Shown here piece by piece: positions 36,763 through 44,709 of a stretch of 64,000 nt of DNA (the first letter of the stretch is position 1; the number at the start of each line of letters is the position of its first letter). Below the pieces are notes generated by a model. That model saw only the letters and a program-made list of their open reading frames with translations. It made no database searches and was not told the DNA's origin. A program made the position numbers and the translations under genes. The stretch is taken from positions 62,001 through 126,000 of the forward strand of contig NZ_CANLNH010000003.1 in the NCBI RefSeq assembly GCF_947492535.1. The letters are read 5' to 3'. The DNA comes from an uncultured Dokdonia sp. (GTDB lineage: Bacteria > Bacteroidota > Bacteroidia > Flavobacteriales > Flavobacteriaceae).

Positions 36763-36948
36763 ATGGCTTATCCAGAACGCAAACCAATTTATGAAACTTA
36801 TAAAAAAATCATAATAGAAATAATTTCTTCGAAAGAACATAGAGAATATGCTAACGGCGAAATTGATGAATTAGATAAAGACCTTATAAAAGCATTTAAA
36901 GAAATCCGAAATGTGACTATGTTGTCCAAAGAATGGAATAAAGATTAA
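36763..36948 (+). CDS. 61-residue hypothetical protein downstream of Gabija
   Basis: Not recognised. A short charged, helical protein (RKPIYETYKKIIIEIISS; AFKEIRNVTMLSKEWN). The ATG at 36763 is chosen over an in-frame TTG at 36754. It lies 115 bases after gajB and 9 bases before the next gene, in the arrangement of a small antitoxin before a toxin. Size, helicity and position fit an antitoxin or a Gabija accessory protein; neither is shown. Confidence 0.5.
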   Translation: MAYPERKPIYETYKKIIIEIISSKEHREYANGEIDELDKDLIKAFKEIRNVTMLSKEWNKD

Positions 36949-36957
36949 AATAAAAGT

Positions 36958-37365
36958 ATGTTGGAAAGAGGAGATATATTAGAAGCAAAAAACCGTCAGA
37001 AAGGTGCTGGTGAACATTACATTATTTTTTATGCAGGAAAAGATGAAACGCATTTTCTTGGAGGAATGTTATCAACATCTGAATATCGTGGAGAAAATAT
37101 ACCAATGGATAGGAGTCATTTTGAAACAAAAGATTTAGATGAAAAAGAATACAAGATTTCTTATAAAAATTCACATTTAGTGCCTGCAAAATTGATGAAA
37201 TTAGAATCTTGGGGTCCTTTTAAAATAGTTGGTAAATTAACTAAAGGCGGTGTGAAATTTGTAGAAAATCATATAGATCATTTAGATGAGATTTTATGGG
37301 AAGATTACCTTGAACTTAGAAAGAAAGCAGTATTCAAAAAAACTAAAGCTTCCCAACCACAGTAA
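36958..37365 (+). CDS. 135-residue hypothetical, possible MazF/PemK-like SH3-fold protein
   Basis: It begins MLERGDILEAKNR and continues with GEHYIIFYAGKDETHFLGGML, a pattern like the first strands of PemK/MazF-type toxins (RGDI followed by beta strands). However, the core catalytic residues cannot be confirmed by eye. The C-terminal ~8 codons (KTKASQPQ) overlap, on the opposite strand, the stop of a degraded Rpn-like gene, so the original C-terminus may have been altered by the insertion junction. With the 61-residue gene 9 bases upstream it could form a toxin-antitoxin pair. Function unproven. Confidence 0.55.
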   Translation: MLERGDILEAKNRQKGAGEHYIIFYAGKDETHFLGGMLSTSEYRGENIPMDRSHFETKDLDEKEYKISYKNSHLVPAKLMKLESWGPFKIVGKLTKGGVKFVENHIDHLDEILWEDYLELRKKAVFKKTKASQPQ

Positions 37366-37671
37366 CACTCAATCCCGTAAGTTCTTTTATCGTAACAATA
37401 TCATAGCCTTTCTTCTTCATTTTCTTAGCAATATCCAGTTTGTTTTGCCTAACAGCCTGTTTTCTTTCCGTTTCGATGTTCCATTGTTATAATGCCTTTT
37501 TTTTAGGGTCTACAATTTCACAGCGTCCAGAGGTTTTGAGTTGGTTCATAACACCTTCATCGCCAAAAGGGGTATAGCCCTCTTCAATAATGATAAGATA
37601 GTCTACCACTTCTATAGGAATACGTTTTCCCACCTTATACAAATGATCGGTAAAGTGAGTGTCTTTTTTGA
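37343..37671 (-). pseudogene. degraded gene with Rpn-nuclease-like C-terminus
   Basis: On the minus strand one frame is open from ~37671 to 37343, apart from an in-frame TAA at 37487-37489. The downstream part reads RQNKLDIAKKMKKKGYDI, then KELTGLSV, which is the C-terminal signature of Rpn/PD-(D/E)XK transposase-like proteins (...IAK.ML..G...I...TGLS). The upstream part (DHLYKVGKRIPIEVVDYL; EGYTPFGDEGVM) is not recognised. The 5' end is missing. The gene was apparently broken where the Gabija module entered. Confidence 0.45.
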
Positions 37672-37686
37672 GATTGGGTATTCAAA

Positions 37687-37721
37687 ATAGAGTAACACTC
37701 TAAATTAGAGTAGTACTCTAT
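37687..37721. repeat. near-perfect inverted repeat ATAGAGTAACACTCT...
   Basis: Arms of 17 bases, ATAGAGTAACACTCTAA and TTAGAGTAGTACTCTAT, with two mismatches; each half is itself partly palindromic. It lies at the broken 5' side of the Rpn-like remnant. Confidence 0.55.
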
Positions 37722-37779
37722 TTCTAGTTGTAACATCTTCCATTAATATTTGGAGAGATCGCATAGGAAACTAATTTCA

Positions 37780-38480
37780 TTCCCCTTTTGGAGTTAGGGG
37801 GCTTGTTATGCGATTTCCTACCTACGGCAGGCAGGCTCGTCGCTCATGCTTCGCTCTGTCGAAATGATGAAGGTGCTATATATCTTTTCGCGAAATCGAG
37901 CTTGCGAGATTCACGACCAAAGGGAGAGTGCAACGTTAAAGAGTATTCATAAATAAAAAATAGGTTACGATCTGTTATTCCCTCCTAGAAAGGCGATGTG
38001 CTGAGCTTGCTGAAGTAAGGGTTAGGGAGGTGTGAATGAGAGTTCGTGTTTAACTATATATTTTTCTCAATGAGTACACACCCCTTAGTCCCCTCTTACT
38101 AGAGGGGAAACTCATACTTAACTCTTTGAATTAAATATTATTACCCTGAAGGGAGTAAAAAATCTAACATGTATACGTTTAGAATCACCCACCCTTTAGG
38201 GTCGGGGAAAGGTGATTCGGTTTTTATCTCAAAACAATCCCTTCTCCCTTGGGGAGAAGGGTAGAGCCTATGCTGAACTTGTTTCAATAATGAAGGAATA
38301 AGGGAGTAATTTCATGTATTCCCCCTTTGGGGGTTAGGGGGCTTCTCCCCACCGTCTGTATTTCGTTACCTCAATACATCCACCTCCCCTCGGAGAGGTG
38401 AGGAGCTGTGTTTGTATTCTCTTTTGGGTTTATGGGTTGAGGCTCTATGTTTGTATTCCTTTTTGGGGTTTAGAGGGGTT
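37780..38480. repeat. mosaic of GC-rich hairpin repeats
   Basis: Contains CCCCTCTTACTAGAGGGG (38090-38107), a CCCTTCTCC/GGAGAAGGG stem (38239-38261), CACCTC...GAGGTG (38381-38400), and the phrase GGGGGTTAGGGGGCTT (near 38328), with a related GGAGTTAGGGGGCTTGTT near 37785. These resemble dispersed intergenic palindromes of Flavobacteriia. A degenerate genome palindrome is at 37885-37898. Confidence 0.6.
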
Positions 38481-38577
38481 TTTACAGCTTATTCGTTTAG
38501 TATTAAGAAATTAGCAATTTGTAAGTTTTTTCTTTAAAATTATAGTCTTATACTATGTTTTTGGTACTTTCATACCT

Positions 38578-38603
38578 GTAAAAGTGCGTTTTATTCCATT
38601 TTT
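38578..38603 (+). promoter_or_regulatory. shared upstream element, copy 1
   Basis: GTAAAAGTGCG followed by TTCCATTTTT, 78-103 bp upstream of the ATG at 38681. It matches the element at 42520-42547 upstream of the third small-protein gene and is a candidate LytTR-regulator site. Confidence 0.5.
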
Positions 38604-38680
38604 TTTCAAATATTCAAATTCTTTATTCTTTATTTGTGAAAAGCTACTTATTAAATTATGAACTCAAAATCTAATGTATT

Positions 38681-39187
38681 ATGAACACGCAATCAACTAC
38701 TACGAATTGTAATCCTGTAATTGTACCTGATGGGTATATTCTTTTAACTAAGGGACCAAATACTCCTAAAAATAATGCAGGTACTTCTAATCCTATTGAA
38801 ATCCAATTTGATAATAACCGTTCTAAAAGACCGTTACCTCCTCTTGTTGAAGCAGATTATACTATAGTGAATAATGGAAACGGTGTGAATACAATTACCA
38901 TTAATGTAAGTGCTATTGTATTTATTAATGTAGAATCTAAAGATTGTATAGAAGAGAATCCAATATTAGTATACTGGAATAACAACTACGCTTCTCCAAT
39001 GTTTTATATCGCGTACAATGCTGCAGAAATGAGATCAAATTCTTTTTATGCTTATGAGGTTAGTTTTGAAATACACCACGGTGCTACTGTGGTTAACCCA
39101 GCGATTCCTGAAATCACTACATTCTTAGTAGATGAAGATCCTATAACATCAAAAGGTACAAAAACAACTGTACAGCCGTCTACGTAA
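38681..39187 (+). CDS. small beta-rich protein of unknown function, paralogue 1
   Basis: 168 residues with no signal peptide or membrane span. N-terminus MNTQSTTTNCNP; middle rich in Asn, Thr and Val strands (NTITINVSAIVFINV; MFYIAYNAAEMRS). It ends FLVDEDPITSKGTKTTVQPST. The last ~16 residues are almost identical to the end of the next gene although the codons differ, so the motif is under protein-level selection. Family not recognised; the look is of an immunoglobulin-like sandwich. It is first in a likely two-gene transcript ending in a strong terminator just before a histidine-kinase gene. Confidence 0.7.
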   Translation: MNTQSTTTNCNPVIVPDGYILLTKGPNTPKNNAGTSNPIEIQFDNNRSKRPLPPLVEADYTIVNNGNGVNTITINVSAIVFINVESKDCIEENPILVYWNNNYASPMFYIAYNAAEMRSNSFYAYEVSFEIHHGATVVNPAIPEITTFLVDEDPITSKGTKTTVQPST

Positions 39188-39246
39188 GAATACACAAATG
39201 ATTTATTAATAACCTACTTAATATATTAACTCAAATTTAATTGACT

Positions 39247-39672
39247 ATGAGCACACAAACAATTTCACCATCTGATTTTACTACAAAGATTGCTTGTACA
39301 GTAAAACCTGGAAGCAAAATACTCAATAGTACCTTAGGAGCGAATAAGGTGACCGAAACACATTTACCAAATCCTTTTAATATATCTGTAAAGAAGGATC
39401 AAAATTTTCCTATTTTTTATTTTTCATTTAATGTATACATAGATGCTAATAATACATCTCCATTAACATTTATGGTAAATAAATCGAGTACAGAGTTTTG
39501 TTTGGAATATGATCATTCCGAAGAAACACCTGACTATGTATATGAATATACTATTACAGCTAGTTATAATTGCAATACACTAGCCGTTAATGATCAGATT
39601 ACATTATATCTTATGGATACAGATCCAATTACGTCTTCAGGAAAGAAGACAACAGTACAGCCATCTACTTAA
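39247..39672 (+). CDS. small beta-rich protein of unknown function, paralogue 2
   Basis: 141 residues from the ATG at 39247; an in-frame TTG at 39241 is less likely. N-terminus MSTQTISPSDFTTK parallels paralogue 1, as does the C-terminus MDTDPITSSGKKTTVQPST. The middle alternates strands (PIFYFSFNVYIDANN; VYEYTITASYNCN). The 5' leaders of both genes are also alike (CTACTTA..TA.ATTA..AACTCAAA), indicating gene duplication. No signal peptide. Function unknown; the shared C-terminal tail could be an assembly or docking motif. Confidence 0.7.
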   Translation: MSTQTISPSDFTTKIACTVKPGSKILNSTLGANKVTETHLPNPFNISVKKDQNFPIFYFSFNVYIDANNTSPLTFMVNKSSTEFCLEYDHSEETPDYVYEYTITASYNCNTLAVNDQITLYLMDTDPITSSGKKTTVQPST

Positions 39673-39696
39673 TAATATCTATTATTTTATATATGA

Positions 39697-39728
39697 AAAG
39701 CAGCGAATAAAAATTCGCTGCTTTTTTT
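39697..39728 (+). terminator. intrinsic terminator after the paralogue pair
   Basis: Stem AAAAGCAGCGAAT / ATTCGCTGCTTTT with a short A-rich loop and a T7 tail, 25 bases after the stop codon. It separates the pair from the histidine-kinase gene. Confidence 0.92.
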
Positions 39729-39740
39729 AGCTCTTTATTT

Positions 39741-39757
39741 TAGTTACATTGTAACTA
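39741..39757. promoter_or_regulatory. TAGTTACA-t-TGTAACTA palindrome before the kinase gene
   Basis: A 17-bp operator-like palindrome, 12 bases upstream of the kinase ATG and just after the terminator. Confidence 0.4.
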
Positions 39758-39768
39758 AAATTCGGGGT

Positions 39769-41517
39769 ATGGTGTATAGATTTGAGATATTTCTAGTGTT
39801 ATTTCTTTGTGTTTTTTCTACAAAACTGTATGCACAAGAAAGAGTTTATAGCGCATTTGAGCAATATGTTGTCAATAGGAGTGATGCTTTAGTACAAGAA
39901 ATTGACTTTAAGAAGGCACAATCCTTTTTTTTAGAGAAAGAATGGGATTCTACTTTATTGTATACAAGTAAGGTCCTCACTTTAGAAAATTCAGATACTG
40001 CACTTACTAATTTTTCTCACTTTTTACGTGGCTATAGTTTTAAACAACAAGGAGTTTTTAATGAAGCTAAAAGTGAATTTTTAAAAATTAAAGAGAATTT
40101 TGATTTTGCGCTTCATGTTCAAATTTTTTTAGGAGAAATTGCATTGGAACAAAGCCTATACAATGAAGCCTTAGAATATTTAAAACGCATCGAAACAGTT
40201 CCTGATGAGAAGTTATTAGGATTACGAAGAAGTAATATTGAGGCAAATATTGGATTGTGTTACTTACACTTAGACGAATACGATAAGGCTGATGCGTACT
40301 TACAAAGGAATTTAGCTTTTTTAGAAGCAGAAAAAGATACTTTAGGATTGATAGGTGCTTATGGGAATCTAGCAACTAATTATGATTATAAAGATTTATT
40401 CGATAAAACGATATTTTATTATCAAAAAGCATATGATTTATCAACGTATACAGATGCATACGCATTAAAAGCAGATGCTTCGTTTAATATGTATCAGATT
40501 GAAAAATATCTTAATAACCCTGAGAAAGCATATCAATATATAGAAGAATTTAATATTGCTAAAGATTCTTTGAATAGTCAAAACGAAGTAGCGAGAGTAC
40601 TTCAATTGGAAAAGCAAATTGTAGTAGAGCAAAAACAAAAAGAAGTAAGTCTCTTAGAAGCAGAAAATAAAGTAAAAGAAGCACAAAAGAATGGGTTGAT
40701 GCTTTCGTCTGTGATCTTACTCTTGTTATTAGGAACGGGTGTTTATTTTTATAGAGAAAAAGTAAAAAGCAATAAAATCATTAGTGCTCAGAAAGAAGAT
40801 CTTGATGAACTCAATGCAACAAAGGATAAATTGTTTTCTATTGTAAGTCATGATTTGCGTTCTTCTGTACATGCCTTAAAATCCAGTAACACTGAACTCG
40901 TAGATAATCTGGAAGCTAAAAACTTAGAGAAAGTAAATACACTTTTACACGCTAATAGTTCGATTGTAAATGGAGCTTATAATCTACTAGATAACTTATT
41001 GAATTGGGCATTGTTACAGACGAAGCAATCGTATTTTGAAGTAGGGGAGTTGCGTTTATTTTTTATTGTAGAACAGGTAGCGCATAATTATAAAGCATTG
41101 TTGCAAGAAAAGAATATTCATTTTGAAAACACGGTCCCTAAAAAGGATAAAGTGTTTGCAGATCAAGAATCGTTAAAAATTATTTTGAGAAATATCATTG
41201 ATAATGCGATCAAATTTTCAAATGCTGAAGGTGCTATTAAGATATATACAGAGCATACAAAAGAAGGCTTTTGTGATTTGGTGATAGAAGATACAGGGTT
41301 AGGAATGAGTGAAGCGACTCGGCAGAATTTATTACAGGAAACCATCGTGACTTCAGAAAAAGAGAATAAAGATATTATAGGTTCTGGTTTAGGAATGCAA
41401 CTCTGTAAGTCTATGATCAAAAAAAATAATGGGACATTCTTTATAGAAAGCACGTTAGGAAAAGGTACAAAAATGATCGTATCTTTATCTAAAATACCTC
41501 CAGATGGATACTATTAA
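39769..41517 (+). CDS. TPR-containing membrane histidine kinase
   Basis: 582 residues. A signal peptide (VLFLCVFSTKLYAQ) leads a periplasmic region of TPR-like repeats (~45-260; ALEYLKRIETVPDE, IGLCYLHLDEYDKADAYL). A coiled coil and one transmembrane helix (SSVILLLLLGTGVYFY, ~315-330) follow, then a HisKA-type dimerisation helix with phospho-acceptor in FSIVSHDLRSS (~365) and an HATPase domain (NIIDNAIKFSNAEG, DTGLGMS, GSGLGMQLCKSM). It phosphorylates the LytTR regulator whose gene overlaps its end by 14 bases. The input signal is unknown; TPR sensors of this type in Bacteroidota are common, but this one is tied to two undescribed small-protein genes. Confidence 0.92.
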   Translation: MVYRFEIFLVLFLCVFSTKLYAQERVYSAFEQYVVNRSDALVQEIDFKKAQSFFLEKEWDSTLLYTSKVLTLENSDTALTNFSHFLRGYSFKQQGVFNEAKSEFLKIKENFDFALHVQIFLGEIALEQSLYNEALEYLKRIETVPDEKLLGLRRSNIEANIGLCYLHLDEYDKADAYLQRNLAFLEAEKDTLGLIGAYGNLATNYDYKDLFDKTIFYYQKAYDLSTYTDAYALKADASFNMYQIEKYLNNPEKAYQYIEEFNIAKDSLNSQNEVARVLQLEKQIVVEQKQKEVSLLEAENKVKEAQKNGLMLSSVILLLLLGTGVYFYREKVKSNKIISAQKEDLDELNATKDKLFSIVSHDLRSSVHALKSSNTELVDNLEAKNLEKVNTLLHANSSIVNGAYNLLDNLLNWALLQTKQSYFEVGELRLFFIVEQVAHNYKALLQEKNIHFENTVPKKDKVFADQESLKIILRNIIDNAIKFSNAEGAIKIYTEHTKEGFCDLVIEDTGLGMSEATRQNLLQETIVTSEKENKDIIGSGLGMQLCKSMIKKNNGTFFIESTLGKGTKMIVSLSKIPPDGYY

Positions 41518-42253
41518 TGTACTTATCATAGAAGATACTCCTGCTCAGAGTGATAGGATTGTAAAGACCCTTGAAGAAAACAATTTTTCGGTGGTAGGTG
41601 TTGCTACTAGTCTCAAAGAAGCATTGTCATTATTTTATGGATCTGGTAAAATAGATATTGTTATTATAGATATTTTTCTAAATGGAGTACCCGATGGGAT
41701 TGCTTTTGCCGAAACCATTAATGCCGTACCGAATGCCTCAAAACCTTTTGTATTTCTCACAAGTTCTACAGATCGTCAGATATTTCAAAGAGCAAAGCTT
41801 ACACAGCCTTTTAGTTACCTCATGAAGCCTTTTAATGAGTTAGAACTACTGTACGCTATAGAAATGGCTGTCGAGAAGTTTTATGCGCAACAGGATGTGT
41901 TTTTAGGAGATGAAGAAGATACAGTGATTAGTGATGAGTATCTTTTTATTAAAAAAGGGAAGTCACTAAAGAAAGTTCGCATTACTGATATCATCTATAT
42001 TGAAGTAGAGGAGAAGTATTGTAATATCATTACCGAAAAAGAAAAGTTTGTGATTCTCATATCACTTACAAAAATTCTAAAGTTATTAGATAATAATAAC
42101 TTCTACCGTACACATAGAAATTATATTGCCAATCTTGAAAAGGTAGAAGAGATAATCTTAGCTGATAACTTGATTATCTTATCAGGAAACCATAAAGTAA
42201 CCCTTAGTGATACCTACAAAGATATCGTAAAGCGTATGCGTACATTACGATAA
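41504..42253 (+). CDS. LytTR-family response regulator
   Basis: 249 residues. The receiver domain has acidic pocket E10/D11, phospho-acceptor D56 (IVIIDIFLNG), the conserved Thr/Ser of FLTSS and Lys of YLMKPF. The C-terminal LytTR DNA-binding domain starts about residue 145 (YLFIKKGKSLKKVRITDI) and contains NNFYRTHRNYIANLE. The ATG lies inside the kinase gene, so the pair is translationally coupled. It is the presumed regulator of the flanking small-protein genes that share an upstream element. Confidence 0.94.
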   Translation: MDTINVLIIEDTPAQSDRIVKTLEENNFSVVGVATSLKEALSLFYGSGKIDIVIIDIFLNGVPDGIAFAETINAVPNASKPFVFLTSSTDRQIFQRAKLTQPFSYLMKPFNELELLYAIEMAVEKFYAQQDVFLGDEEDTVISDEYLFIKKGKSLKKVRITDIIYIEVEEKYCNIITEKEKFVILISLTKILKLLDNNNFYRTHRNYIANLEKVEEIILADNLIILSGNHKVTLSDTYKDIVKRMRTLR

Positions 42254-42620
42254 CTTGTTTCGTTTTTAGCTTATTAGTCGGTAGCTATTAGTCGGTAGTC
42301 TTTAGTTATTTGTGGGGAAACAAAAATTGAATACGATATTTATCTATTCTTCTTATAATTCATTTTTTATGAATTGATTCTTGTCCGTTCGAGTGCAGTC
42401 GAGAACTATTGATTTACTTGTTGCTTTGGACTGAGTATAACCAGACAGACTCACTATAGTGTGAGTTCTTAAATGATGGTTCAGCTATTTTTTCATACCA
42501 TCTTCTTTCTGTTTTATGGGTAAAAAGTAGGGTCTTGTTCCATTTTTCCATTTTTACCCTCTTTTCTTCTGTAGTTTTAATCTAGAAATTAAAAACAAGT
42601 AACCTACTTACTAATTATAG
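42254..42620. other. 367-bp gap with repeats and a regulatory element
   Basis: Holds TTAGTCGGTAG repeated in tandem near 42274-42300, one CTCGA-type dispersed repeat (GTCCGTTCGAGTGCAGTCGA, from 42386; the reverse orientation of those near 27 kb), inverted repeat GGGTAAAAA (42518-42526) / TTTTTACCC (42551-42559), and the shared upstream element. No gene. Confidence 0.55.
42520..42547 (+). promoter_or_regulatory. shared upstream element, copy 2
   Basis: GTAAAAAGTAGGG followed by TTCCATTTTT, ending 79 bp before the ATG at 42627. Same order and nearly the same distance as the copy before 38681. Confidence 0.5.
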
Positions 42621-42929
42621 ATGATTATGGGGGCATATAGATATAAAGTTCATTCGGCGATTTATTCTTGGGACAAGCCAGGATCTTCTACAAGACCAGC
42701 ATGTAATGTTACTGAGATCGTACAAGGGATTCTTGATAAACCTAAAAATAGAGGTGTGATTCCACTTAATGCAGAATTGATTACTGATCCAGCTCCAGGT
42801 TGCGCTAAGACATTTGCCATTATTGTTTCTATAGAAACACCCGATGGTACAAATACGACACGTTTTTGTTCATCTTCAGATGGACCTACTATAAATATTA
42901 ATGATTCAGGAGTAGAGTGTTACTTCTAA
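42621..42929 (+). CDS. small cysteine-containing protein of unknown function
   Basis: 102 residues (100 if the second ATG at 42627 is used, which makes the spacing to the shared upstream element agree better with the gene at 38681). No signal peptide. Four cysteines in two pairs: RPACNV and PGCAKT, then RFCSSS and GVECYF at the C-terminus. Strand-rich (KTFAIIVSIETPDG). Not recognised and without the TVQPST tail of the other two small proteins. It lies downstream of the kinase-regulator pair and shares their putative promoter element. Confidence 0.6.
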   Translation: MIMGAYRYKVHSAIYSWDKPGSSTRPACNVTEIVQGILDKPKNRGVIPLNAELITDPAPGCAKTFAIIVSIETPDGTNTTRFCSSSDGPTININDSGVECYF

Positions 42930-42953
42930 AAATATACTCTTAGGGGTTGTATG

Positions 42954-42979
42954 GTATACGCTTTCGCGAAAGCGTATAC
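42954..42979. repeat. 26-bp perfect genome palindrome
   Basis: The CGCTTTCGCGAAAGCG core extended by GTATA on the left and TATAC on the right, all perfectly symmetric. This is the longest copy in the window, 24 bases after a stop codon. Confidence 0.95.
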
Positions 42980-43111
42980 ATTTTAAAAACAGGCATCTTC
43001 TTACTACTATAATTCGAATAAAATAAGGGGTGAATTAGCATAGTATTGCCTGTTTGATCAATATGGTTTATTAATGATTTGTTACATATGTGAGATTATA
43101 TTGATCGAAAG

Positions 43112-43138
43112 GGCTATCTGGGGAAGATAGCCTTTTTT
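43112..43138 (+). terminator. intrinsic terminator
   Basis: GGCTATCT-GGGGA-AGATAGCC followed by TTTTTT; about 180 bases after the small cysteine protein gene, which is its likely client. Confidence 0.8.
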
Positions 43139-43210
43139 CTGTATACGTTTTATCGCTTGGTTCTCTCTATAGTTGTGAACTTGCTTGCTGGCAGGGAAGT
43201 CTCATTAGTC

Positions 43211-43226
43211 CGCTTTCGCGAAAGCG
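43211..43226. repeat. CGCTTTCGCGAAAGCG palindrome, intergenic
   Basis: Perfect core followed by TATACA, 52 bases past the TolC-family stop codon. Confidence 0.9.
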
Positions 43227-43277
43227 TATACATCATCCCTTAATTTAATAGTATATATTCTATTTCTTACTAATAGC

Positions 43278-44699
43278 TTAACCAAAATTACCTCTGTAAT
43301 ATTCTAAAATCTTTACGCGTAATAGATACTCATATTGCGCATTGATGAGGTTTGCTTTGGCATTTTCTAGATTATTTTTACTTGTGATATAATTTAAAAA
43401 ATTTGAGATCCCGTTGTTGAATCTGATTTCATTGACTCTAAAAGATTCTTGAAAGGCTTCTACTTGTTTTTGAAAACTTTTATACCGTAAATAGGCGGTT
43501 GTCATATCAAAATGAACTTGTGTAATCGTATTTTTAATATCTACATGAGTCCGCTCTAGGGCAACTATAGATTCATCAACTCTATTTTTTTCAAGTCGTA
43601 CATTGTTTTTTGCTCTTAAACCATTAAAAAAAGGAACTTGTACTGAAAGCCCTATAACAGTGTTTAGGTTATTGTCTAGTTGATCTCTAAAGCCAATACG
43701 CTGAGCATCAAAGTTTGTTTCTTCACTTAAAACAGATAGGTTTTGGCCATCTAACGTAATGAAATCACCTGTTTCTACAATGCTAGAGCCAACAGCTGTA
43801 AAAGTTTGTGCGGCACTTGAATAATTGGTATTAACGCCTCCAAAAACAGATACGGTTGGTGTAAATTGTGCTTTTGCTATGCTTACGCCTTTTTTTGCAG
43901 CTTCAACACGTAATTCACCTGCTTTAAATGTGATCCAGTTTTGTACAGCATCTTGATATACAGTATCGGCAGATAGATCGTAGGCTTTAATGGCTAACAT
44001 AAAGTCTTTGGTGTCAAGAGCGATCATATCTTTCACATTCAATAATTGCATTAAATTTAATCGAGCACTATTCCAACTATTTCTGGCAATAACAATATTG
44101 GTTTCATCACTTGCAACTTGTCCTAAGATATCGGTATAATCTGCTGGGTTTCCGGATTCGTTTTTGTAAAAGTCTTCTTGGATTTTGAGTTGTTGTTGGG
44201 TGACTTTTAATCGTGCTTCTGCTAATTCTAGAATGGCTTTGCTATTGAGTACTTGCAAGTAGCCAAGTGTGACTCGTAAGGTAATGTCTTGTTTGGTTGC
44301 TTCCAGCTCCATTTCGGAAGCTTTTCTGTTTAAACGGTTTTGTTTGGTGGTGTTAATAAGTCTAAAGCCATTAAAAACAGTAGCATTGATACTGAGTCCT
44401 GCATTTGAAAAGGTGAGTTCTTGATTAATAAAATCATTGGTAAATGGGTCGATACTCCTTCCTGTATTAACCCCTAGATTAAAATTTCCGTTGATGCTAG
44501 GTAATAATTCTGCTTTTGATTGTTGGTGATTTACCTTTGCTGAATTTGCTTGTATAGCTGCTGATTTTATATCAAGATTATTTTCAAGTGCTATGGTAAT
44601 ACACTCAGCTAAAGAATAGGTCTTTTCGACTTGATTTTGAGCAAAAGTAGTCCAACCCATCAAACTAATGATGGCATATAGTAGGTATGTACGTATCAT
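43278..44699 (-). CDS. TolC-family outer-membrane efflux protein
   Basis: 473 residues with signal peptide LLYAIISLMGWTTFAQ. Two outer-membrane-factor repeats are seen: the first begins SLAECITIALENNLDIK with KAELLPSINGNFNLG, the second includes AKAQFTPTVSVFGGVNTNYS, and both end in long coiled-coil helices (SFRVNEIRFNNGISNFLNYI). It forms the trimeric outer-membrane duct of an export complex. It is the last gene of the operon, 10 bases after the ATPase; no periplasmic adaptor (HlyD type) is present in the window. Confidence 0.93.
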   Translation of the reverse strand: MIRTYLLYAIISLMGWTTFAQNQVEKTYSLAECITIALENNLDIKSAAIQANSAKVNHQQSKAELLPSINGNFNLGVNTGRSIDPFTNDFINQELTFSNAGLSINATVFNGFRLINTTKQNRLNRKASEMELEATKQDITLRVTLGYLQVLNSKAILELAEARLKVTQQQLKIQEDFYKNESGNPADYTDILGQVASDETNIVIARNSWNSARLNLMQLLNVKDMIALDTKDFMLAIKAYDLSADTVYQDAVQNWITFKAGELRVEAAKKGVSIAKAQFTPTVSVFGGVNTNYSSAAQTFTAVGSSIVETGDFITLDGQNLSVLSEETNFDAQRIGFRDQLDNNLNTVIGLSVQVPFFNGLRAKNNVRLEKNRVDESIVALERTHVDIKNTITQVHFDMTTAYLRYKSFQKQVEAFQESFRVNEIRFNNGISNFLNYITSKNNLENAKANLINAQYEYLLRVKILEYYRGNFG

Positions 44700-44709
44700 A
44701 ATTTCTTAG

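Larger units (their letters stand above)
37366..38680. other. 1.3-kb region with pseudogene remnant and hairpin mosaic
   Basis: After the remnant and a 35-bp inverted repeat (37687-37721), roughly 37760-38480 is a patchwork of short GC-rich palindromes unlike surrounding AT-rich DNA. The last 160 bp carry the upstream element and leader of the gene at 38681. No other gene is seen. Confidence 0.6.
42930..43277. other. 348-bp gap between convergent units
   Basis: Contains two genome palindromes (42954-42979, 43211-43226) and a terminator (43112-43138). No gene seen. Confidence 0.6.

Noticed and set aside
37286-37492. 68-codon plus-strand ORF after the Gabija-associated genes
   Set aside because: Overlaps the Rpn-like remnant in antisense and lacks protein-like composition.
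42274-42300. Tandem TTAGTCGGTAG repeat as a possible regulatory array
   Set aside because: Only two and a half copies directly after a stop codon; looks like a common low-complexity intergenic repeat.
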